Shown one piece after another: positions 56,513 through 64,000 of a stretch of DNA of 64,000 bases. The stretch spans positions 1,240,001 to 1,304,000 of the forward strand of contig JACKQL020000002.1 in NCBI GenBank assembly GCA_018296165.2. Direction: 5' to 3'. Origin of the DNA: Termitomyces sp. T153. Lineage: Eukaryota; Basidiomycota; Agaricomycetes; Agaricales; Lyophyllaceae. Each line of letters starts with the position of its first letter. Positions within the stretch are counted from its first letter, which is position 1. The notes below the pieces were generated by a model. The model was not told the origin of the DNA. It saw nothing but the letters and a program-made list of their open reading frames with translations, and ran no database searches. The position numbers and the translations under genes were made by a program.

Positions 56513-58386
56513 TAGTCGTTTGTTTTAATTTTGGTCTTGATTGTCTTTGTACTATCACAAATTTCGTGACGACGGGAGACAGACATACCTCAATCTACCA
56601 GGGTGGTTATCTCTTTGTATTCATCTCATTTTACTGTCCTTGTTACCTACATGTAATCTAGATTGGTCTGGTAACCCGTTCTGAACCGTGCGTCTTGGTG
56701 TTCCCCATTCCTTGACTAGGATTAATTTCGGACATAGATTTGTTGCGTGCCTCTGCCTTCAATTGGATGATACCGTTACTTTTCACAATCTCGAGTCATT
56801 TGACATGGCAAAGGAGACAAAGCAAGCGCCAACTGCGGTTGAACTGTGCCGCAGCATGGTGTTCAACTCGTCACTGACGTGAGTTACCGATACTTTGTAT
56901 CTGACTCTCTTTATTGCCTCGACACGATGTCCCGTTCTGATTCGAGCCCTTAGCTGTGCTCCAAAGTACGTATGTATGACGCCTTCAACAGACAGGTGAT
57001 CTCAAGCTGGCTGAAGTAGGTCAGTATTTGTTCTACTTGCTTTGCTCGGGTTCCGACAAGAGCGAACTCGGGCATAACCTACCTCCTTGTAAAACCGATT
57101 ATACTCATGGTAGAAAAAGGGAAGGAAACGCATCCTTGAAGTTTGGACTCGCAAGCAGTGAGCCTCTTGTGGTCTTTGTATGTTTTACTTCCAATGTGTT
57201 TGTGTTGCGCTCTCTTTCGCGGAGAGAGACAAGTATTATACATGCTGCATGTTGTCCCCATCATTTCAATCGCTCGGAATTTGATGGTCATGGATGAAAC
57301 TGTACACAAGAACAAGCAGTAAATAGTCTTAAATATTTCTTTGTGAAACATGGATGGCTTATATATTCGACACTCTCAAATTAGGGTAGTAGTGGTGGAG
57401 TGACTATTTGCACCGAACACCCGGCCCATTCTACTAATATTCTTACCATTATCTGCTTGTTCTTTTGTGCTTCGATACGAGTTTATGCTCAGCTTCTACG
57501 ACAATTGGGACTAATGTTAAGGCTTATGGCCGCTTCTCCGGTGACGACACGAGTGTAGTCAAGCTTGTGGCGTTGGTTATGCTTGTCGCTTCAATTACAG
57601 ATCGCAGGCGAATATGCATCGTGCAGAAGTGTATGTGCGTCCTATGCACAGATCAGCCTCAAGGCCTATGGATCGGTGAATTTTTCGGCATTGAGTTTTG
57701 TACACTTGTATTTGGAGGCGTCAAAGATCCAGAACGCGCTCGACGGTGTGGACGGCGTATCATCGAAGATAACTGTAGAATGATACATGGCGAAAAAAAA
57801 AGACGGAAGCGGCAAACACAGCAAACCACAATAAGAATGGTAAGTGATTTGACCAAGCCGGCCTTATGGAGTCTTCAAGAAGTTCTTGAAAAGTTGTTTA
57901 CCTATCGCAATGATGCATTCGACATGTTCAGGCCTACATGTGAGTACGTTGTGAATGTACCACTACATCTACATTTTTGCATTTTGATGGATCGTCATGC
58001 GATCCAGTCTCTTCACACCTTTGTAACCTTCTGCTTTAGACCATCATTGTTATCCATACTTATCACAGGAAGGCAAAAGCAGCGATAACGCACCGGAATG
58101 AAACCAGGTCACAGATCAATGGATGTAAAATTGGTCAGGAAGTCATGGCACTTTTTCCTGCCAAAAAACGAAAGTCCTGGAGGAATGCGGCCGAGGTTTC
58201 AGTGGGTATAGGCTAACTCACACATTGTGCGTGATGGCATTTCCTACGGGGTGGCCCCAGGCTTGACTATCTGATACACGGAACATATCTTTTTCCCCGG
58301 ACACGAAGGTCGACCGTTGTGGACTGTTGATGATCCTACAGTGATAACAAAAAAAAATGTCATCGTGAAAATTTTGGCAAACCTGA
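56513..58386. other. Intergenic; one long frame not accepted as a gene
   Basis: A 207-codon plus frame (57465-58088) has no known domain and its composition changes along its length. It may be a decayed membrane-protein gene (VVKLVALVMLVASI) or chance. The rest shows nothing. Confidence 0.4.
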
Positions 58387-59420
58387 TTAAGCTTGAATGA
58401 CACAGTTTACTGAACAACAATCCTCCTCTTGTGCATATTGTATTTGTTTCGGGGTTCTGTAACGATGCCATACAACACCAGCTGGGATGTCAGGATATAT
58501 TGAGTTGTTGTTAGGTCCTTTGTAATATACTCCAGTCTTGAGCACTGTACGAATGTCATGATGAAAATCTTGACGAAGGTCTGGATGTTCCCATTGTTCT
58601 TGGAAAGAAAGGTCGGTAGCCAGAAATGAAGCCCTACCCCAGTCAATTAGAACCGGAAAATTAGTCTCCACTCTAAGGATGATATTTCCAACATGTACAT
58701 CATTGTGACTAACACCATAGCGGCGAAGACGCCGCCCAAGTTCCAGGATACGTTGAGAGATGACCTCAGCTTCCTCAATGGTGATATTGACGCCAGGCCT
58801 CGAGGACGACGTCGGCCGTCCAGGTATATATTCAACCATCAGGCCACGAATATAATTTAGAGACGGATGGGGAGACTTGGTCAGCATATTGATTTTCGCG
58901 ATAGCAAAGAAACGGGGAACAAGCCCATGTGTCTGCGCCTCAGCGAGACGTCTGTATACCTTGCATTCCTTGAACTGAGAGATCTCGACCTGCTCCCAGA
59001 ACTGTAGAAGATACATCCATGGCAAAAGCTCCTCATCTGGATCAAGTTTGATAGATACCCCAAATCGGCTAACATGCGATTGAATTTTCGATTGATGGTC
59101 CTCTTTCTTGTCCGGATTCCAATAGTGATGAACACGACGATCTGTTAACTTCAGAAGAAAGCAGGGTAGGAGAATTGTACTGTGAGAATTGACCAAAAGG
59201 GCGATCGAGTTGGTACAAGAGGTGAATGCTTTTACAATTTGCACTTCTGAAAATTGTCCACTTTCGGAAATAGCAAACTTGAGACAGTTTCCAGGCTTAT
59301 AAATGTCGATGGAGATCTTATGGGAATGGACAAACCCTTGATACTGGAGGCAGGGAGCTTGCCAATACCACTCATTATGTGTTTATGTGTGGCTTGTTGC
59401 ATGTGATTCACAAACAAAAA
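58387..59420 (-). CDS. Kinase-fold phosphotransferase-like protein, 5' end unresolved
   Basis: The open frame 59244-58387 extends upstream to at least 59350 (WQAPCLQYQGFVHSHKISID, YKPGNCLKFAISESGQF). Core motifs are a catalytic loop YGVSHNDVHVGNIILR (HND...N) and the metal-binding PVLIDWGRASF (DWG in place of DFG), with LPWMYLLQFWEQVEISQF and VEYIPGRPTSSSRPG between lobes. These mark the aminoglycoside-phosphotransferase/choline-kinase-like group that is common in mushroom genomes. The substrate is unknown. An upstream in-frame stop at about 59390 means the true start lies in an exon I cannot place. There is no nonsense within the core. Confidence 0.65.
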
Positions 59421-60897
59421 GAAAAGTGGTCATCTATTATGTAAGCTCCCCAGTTTCGTTGGACAAAATCCTTCTTTTGCTTTTCCTGGGATTTTCTTGT
59501 TTTACATGAGACATCCAATAACTTGAGCCTTCCAAAAAAGTCCAATCCTGATTAGAGCAAAATGACGTTCATCTACCCCAAAGTTCGTACAAAACTCTCC
59601 AAGATATGGAGACCATGATTTAATCCAAATGGAGGCAAAGGTCCTTCTACGGACATCAAGACACACGTCGACCTGAAGGCTGAACTGCTCGAGACACCTT
59701 GAGGAATGACCGCACTGGTGTTACTCCTCCCGATCATGGCAGACCCAGCTCCTTCCAGAAGAAAGGACTCCATCAATGCAATGCGGCTATCCAGCTAGGC
59801 AACCTTCGTGGCATGCTGGTGGTTCAGACATTCTTGCCAAATGTTTGAATCGAACATGTCCATCATGTAATGTACCTGTGATTGACGAGAGTACATTTAC
59901 TTTCACAAACCGCCGGATACACGTATGATTTAGAACACTATGCCGGGGGTCAGAGACCACAGACTGAGTGATTAGAAATTCGGGTGAGTCCGCAAAGTGA
60001 ATGCTTTACAAATGTGTTTGCTTTCTTGTACACCAAGTTTTCTACAAGCTCTGGGTTTCATCATTGGAATACGAAGGCGTGAGGACCCAGCAGCAATTTG
60101 TGTGTTCATTTTGGCCTCTGCATGTTTGAACGTACATGTAGCAGACAAAGCATAGTATCTGAGATTGACAAGTGGATAATTAATTTTCCGGATAAGGAAC
60201 TGAGTATATATCACACACTTGTTTGAAACTGCTAGGTTCGGGGCCAACTCAAGGTGTTTGAATCAAGGAATCGACTGAGAAACATTGATTTGAAGTGATA
60301 GTGCTCGAAAAAAGCTGAATTGATGCAAAAGGACATGAATAAAAATTGTTCCTGTTATATATATATAATCACGAATACTAGGTAGTTTGTGTTCCAGACA
60401 TGTTCCAGATGAATTTTCGGTTCTGCTGCTTCAAGTTCTGAGAGCAAAGTCTTGTCAAGGTCCTAGAATATCAATCGTGATCATTGGCAAAATCCTTACC
60501 TTGAGTAGCATTTCTCAATGACATACATCATACCTGTAATACATGAGAGCACAAGGATTATTCTAATGGAACTATGTATTCAAGCGCCATGCGGCATTGC
60601 CAAAAAAGGGTGCTGCCCAAGGATGTTTGGTCCATTTACATCTCGGAAGAGTGATATATGGCATGAAATTTATGTAGCACTACTTCATGGCGTACCCTCA
60701 AGATCTTGAAGTCACCGTGTAGAGAGTATATATTTAAAAGTTAAAACGCAAGCGCGGCTGGTGGAGTTCAGAACATCAAGATAATCCAAATATAGAAAAG
60801 CTCCCTCTAAAATACCTCGCTCTGGGGCTATATTAGCTAGCAGCCGCCTGTAGTTCCAGCGCCACAAAGTCAAAAAGGTAACAAAATAAGAAAGAAA
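59421..60897. other. Intergenic, nothing recognised
   Basis: Short ORFs only. It may contain the missing first exon of the kinase-like gene. A short AT run (TATATATATATAA, about 60357) is present. Confidence 0.4.
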
Positions 60898-60979
60898 GGC
60901 ACTGCCAGGAATCGAACCTGGGTTTCAAGAAATAAGTAGACATCAGAATCTTGAGTGATAACCGCTACACTACAGCGCC
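60898..60979 (-). tRNA. tRNA-Gln(CUG) with an 11-nt intron
   Basis: On the minus strand the acceptor GGCGCTG pairs with CAGTGCC, the D arm is GTGTAGCGGTTATCAC (A box), the anticodon stem is CAAGA/TCTTG and the loop reads TTCTGA-intron-T with anticodon CTG, and the T arm is CCAGGTTCGATTCCTGG (B box). The 18-nt loop leaves 11 nt of intron at the canonical 37/38 position. A T-rich run (TTTCTTTCTTATTTT) follows as a Pol III terminator. Alternative identities fail because the loop aligns with Gln tRNAs (TTCTGAT). Confidence 0.85.
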
Positions 60980-61309
60980 TTCGTATGGTAAAATAGCCTC
61001 TCTAACTATTGCTCGGATAGACTGGTCCAATACAGGAGAATTGGGCATGTTTGAAAGAGGAAGGCAGAGCTAGTGCTCGATAGACAACGCCGGCGCGCAC
61101 CTCCATGTCTGGTTCCGAGCCGGGAGTTGCCGTAGTGTGCTGTACAGTACATAGAGTTAAGGTTCCGGGTGGCTTCATTACGTAAGATTGAGTCGAAGTG
61201 CAGTTTAGTGTCAGGGCTCCATCGACGATATCCTCAAGACCAAGGTAGGCCCTGCTAGCTGTTGCGCTCGTTGCCAACGCTAACATTTTCCTTAGACCCG
61301 ACACGCAAG

Positions 61310-62061
61310 ATGGGTGTGTGCTTTTTATATCACTGATGTTCATTTTCCAGGCTAAACCTCTCCCAGTCAATCTCCGGTCACAAAAGCGCCTCGCCGCAAG
61401 CGTCGCCGGCGTCGGCAAACGCAAAATCTGGCTCGACCCCGCTGAGCAGGCCGAGATTGGAAATGCCAACTCCCGCACACACGTTAAGAAGCTCATTAAG
61501 GACGGCCGTGTGATCATCAAGCCCACCACTATCCACTCTCGCGCTCGTACGAAGGATCTCCTTGCTGCTAAGCGCAAGGGTCGTCACACCGGCACTGGTA
61601 AGAGAAAGGGTACTGCTGAGGCCCGTATGCCTTCGAAGGTTCTGTGGATGAGGAGACAGAGGGTTCTCAGGCGGCTGTTGAGGAAGTACAGAGAGGCGGG
61701 CAAGATTGACAAACACTTGTGATTTGCCTCCTTCTTGGGTACTTTTTCCAGTGTGCTGATATTCATGAAGGTACCACTCCCTTTACCAAAAATCAAAGGG
61801 TAATGTCTTCAAGAACAAGCGTGTTCTTATGGAGTACATCCACAAGGCCAAGGCTGAGAAAAACCGCACCAAGGTCCTCACCGACCAAATGGAGGCCCGC
61901 CGCATCAAGAACAAGGTCTGTTGAATTATCATGTTTCCACCGGTGCTTTCTTACATTGATGTGTACAATTCCAGGCCGCTCGGGAACGTCGCGCTGCGCG
62001 TATGCAGGAGAAGCGCCAGGGAATCCTCAACGTCGAGAACGAGGCCGCTGTCCAGGAGTAA
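61310..62061 (+). CDS. RPL19: Ribosomal protein eL19
   Basis: The first exon is only ATGG (61310-61313). Intron 61314-61366 joins it to [20 protein letters not shown]. Then come [60 protein letters not shown] and [20 protein letters not shown]. Intron 61719-61770 leads to [20 protein letters not shown] and intron 61916-61974 to [17 protein letters not shown]. The stop is at 62059-62061. It is a 60S subunit protein whose long C-terminal helix reaches across the subunit bridge. A tiny first exon is usual for fungal ribosomal-protein genes. About 195 aa, complete. Confidence 0.95.
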
Positions 62062-62494
62062 ACTACCATTGCTTACTTTTTACGCTGTTTACCTACCTTT
62101 ATCTTACAACGCCATCCATGTCTCATTCTTTGACAACCAACGGGCTCACCACATACGCACGCCCCACAGCTGCCTCCATGTTATGCAACATATACGATAT
62201 GTCAGGAATGAATATGTTGCACTCAACAAACATTCATCTTTGTAATGATTCTCGAAGAGATGATCTTAACAAGCTTTGAGAAGTTGACGTCCGCTAAGCT
62301 TGATTATTGTATCTTCCTGCCAGTTTTAAACCATTCCAAATGTGAATATACTCGTCATCTTCAAATGCCAGCACTCAGTCAACGTTGAACATTGAAAGCC
62401 GCACTATCATCATCAAAATTGAGCTGATTTGGAAATTTCCCATGTGGCGCTGACGGAAACGTTACAGCCCGCTTCTCCTCTTGCTCGTGCCTTC

Positions 62495-64000
62495 ATGCCG
62501 GCGACGCACCTCGTCGCTCTGCCCGATCGAACAGTCTACTCGGTCGCCGCGCTCAACGGTGGTGAGCCGCGTGAGTATGTTTCGGCCTCGGTCCTCGCGT
62601 ATCTAACACGAGGCCGCTTATTCCTCCGGATTTGACAGGCCCGGCTCACATTCTCGAGCACCGGGACAGAGAAGTCTACGTTCACTACATTGGTGCCGAT
62701 AAAAGGCTAGACGAGTGGGTGGCTGAAGAACGGTGCTTCATTCCTACCCCAAATCCTCCACCTTTTCGTGCAAGCTTGGACCCCACTTTTCATTCGAACC
62801 CAGCAGGCCCTTCAACGACGAATCGACAACCACAATTCGGGGTATTCTCGCTAGCGACTGGGAAGAGCGTTAGCGTTCTCGCGGGTCCAGGCTTGCTCGT
62901 TGGACCAGGTGTTGCGGGAAGATTAAGTGCATCGACATCAACGATTGGAGACGCGCAAGACATGGCGATTGATGGGAATCTATCATCGTCGAAAAGCACG
63001 ACGGGCCTTAAGCGTAAGCGTGGCCGTCCACCTCGCAATCCACAGCCACAACAGCAAATTCAGGTGAACCAAACCGCGTCTACCTCAGCGGCCCCTGCGC
63101 AGATGCTTCCGCCAGGGCAGAAGGCGCAAACGTCAACGCCGAGAGAGATGGTGATGACGGAGGAGGAGTATGACATCCACCAACACAAGCAGATAACAGC
63201 GAACAGGAACTTTGAGTATGTGTATTTCGGGGAGTGGCAGGTCAAGACTTGGTGCGTGCTGTTCTGATCAACATATCTCTTCTTATAATCCTGAAAACGC
63301 TCGGGTTGTTCATGTCCTGTTTAGGTATTTCTCTCCTTACCCCCTTACGGAAACCGAGATTGATGACCCCACCTCGTCCGATGCGACCCCTAAGATTCCG
63401 GGCGTGACCAAAGCCACTGCACGCTCGCATGGGCGTACGTCGGATCTGCTTGCGGGGGGACTGTTGCGTGGAGCAACAGGGCCAGGAACGGAGAAAGCGC
63501 AGCTCTGGGTTTGCCAACAGTGCTTTAAGTATATGTCGGAGTGGGCACTGTATGAGAATCATACGAGGTTCTGCACGGTGGACTATCCGCCTGGGAGGAG
63601 GGTGTATCAGCGTGGAGCACACACAATTTGGGAGGTCGATGGGGCACAACAGAAGGTGTGGAGGCTTCTTTTAGGCTTCTGCTTGTATTTGACGTTCAGT
63701 ATTGCGCAGTTGTATTGTCAGAATCTTGCTCTGTTCGGAAAATTGTTCATCGACGTGAAAACACTTTTCTTTGACCTGGATAATTGTGAGCTCTCACTGC
63801 CCCTTGTATCGTTCTCAGTCCTGATGTGTCATAGTCCTATTTTACATTTTGACCGAAAGTACGACAAAACAGGATCATATACTGGGGTACTTTTCCAAGG
63901 CATGCCCCCTCATTATCTTGCTTTGCATTGCATTCTCACATCCACAAAATAGGAGAAAAACTCTTACGATGAATATAATCTTGCAACTATCATGACTCTT
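62495..64000 (+). CDS. ESA1: ESA1/KAT5 MYST histone acetyltransferase, cut by the window end
   Basis: I start at the ATG of 62495 (MPATHLVALPDRTVYSV). Intron 62571-62638 interrupts a Tudor-knot/chromo barrel (PAHILEHRDREVYVHYIG, DKRLDEWV). A Pro/Gln-rich linker with a KRKRGRPPR hook follows. The MYST domain then has VYFGEWQVKTWYFSPYP, LWVCQQCFKYMSEWALYENH (the C2HC finger), PPGRRVYQRGAHTIWEVDGA, LYCQNLALFGKLFIDVKTLF and FLFYILTESTTKQDHILGYF. After intron 63900-63952 (GC-AG) come EKNSYDEYNLATIMTL. The acetyl-CoA loop and catalytic Glu lie beyond the window. It is the NuA4 catalytic subunit for H4/H2A acetylation. Introns are five in total. Confidence 0.92.

Noticed and set aside
57465..58088. 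A 207-codon plus-strand frame
   Set aside because: No domain, no plausible splice structure and changing composition. It may be a relic, but I could not support it as a gene.

Overview
The window is nuclear DNA of a filamentous basidiomycete, most likely an Agaricomycete. Protein genes carry many 42-118 nt introns, there is an F-box/LRR gene of mushroom type and a multi-intron basidiomycete P450, and a tRNA-Gln has a short intron. It divides near 35.6 kb into a repeat graveyard on the left and a gene island on the right.

1-28,145 is a nest of transposons that can be unpacked from reading frames, LTR ends and target-site duplications. The 3' end of a Helitron (helicase fragment, 2.84-3.68 kb) abuts head-to-tail a second short Helitron (3,685-28,145). 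A Copia element (3,811-27,947, minus strand) sits in the second Helitron. Inside the Copia are a 1,061-bp solo LTR (5,218-6,278), a Gypsy/chromovirus of about 12 kb (7,866-20,079, minus) and a second Gypsy (20,975-27,125, plus). The larger Gypsy contains an extra LTR (9,281-10,270) and a 1,074-bp non-autonomous Helitron (14,773-15,846). That Gypsy also carries, antisense to its own pol, a spliced gene for a Zn2Cys6-like/coiled-coil protein (10,484-12,167), and its gag-pol has two retropepsin domains in tandem. Most copies are dead, and much of the damage is CpG to TpG/CpA change, including loss of catalytic Asp/Glu codons.

28,146-35,644 is a decayed F-box gene with a 21-bp coding minisatellite. 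A complete Copia element (30,419-35,601; 228-bp LTRs; TACTT duplication) is inserted close to its stop codon. CpG decay is heavy at the left end of this Copia and nearly absent at its right end, so the edge of the silenced domain appears to lie inside it.

35.6-64 kb holds host genes: a cytochrome P450 (minus), CAND1/TIP120 (plus), a small secreted protein (plus), a HAL/SAT4-like Ser/Thr kinase (plus), a conserved small protein (minus) divergent from VPS4 (plus), a kinase-like phosphotransferase (minus), tRNA-Gln(CUG) (minus), ribosomal protein eL19 (plus) and the MYST acetyltransferase ESA1/KAT5 (plus, cut by the window end). They are independently transcribed housekeeping or accessory genes, not a pathway cluster. 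Five or six of about 50 introns that I could place are GC-AG, and the P450 has a 5-nt microexon.
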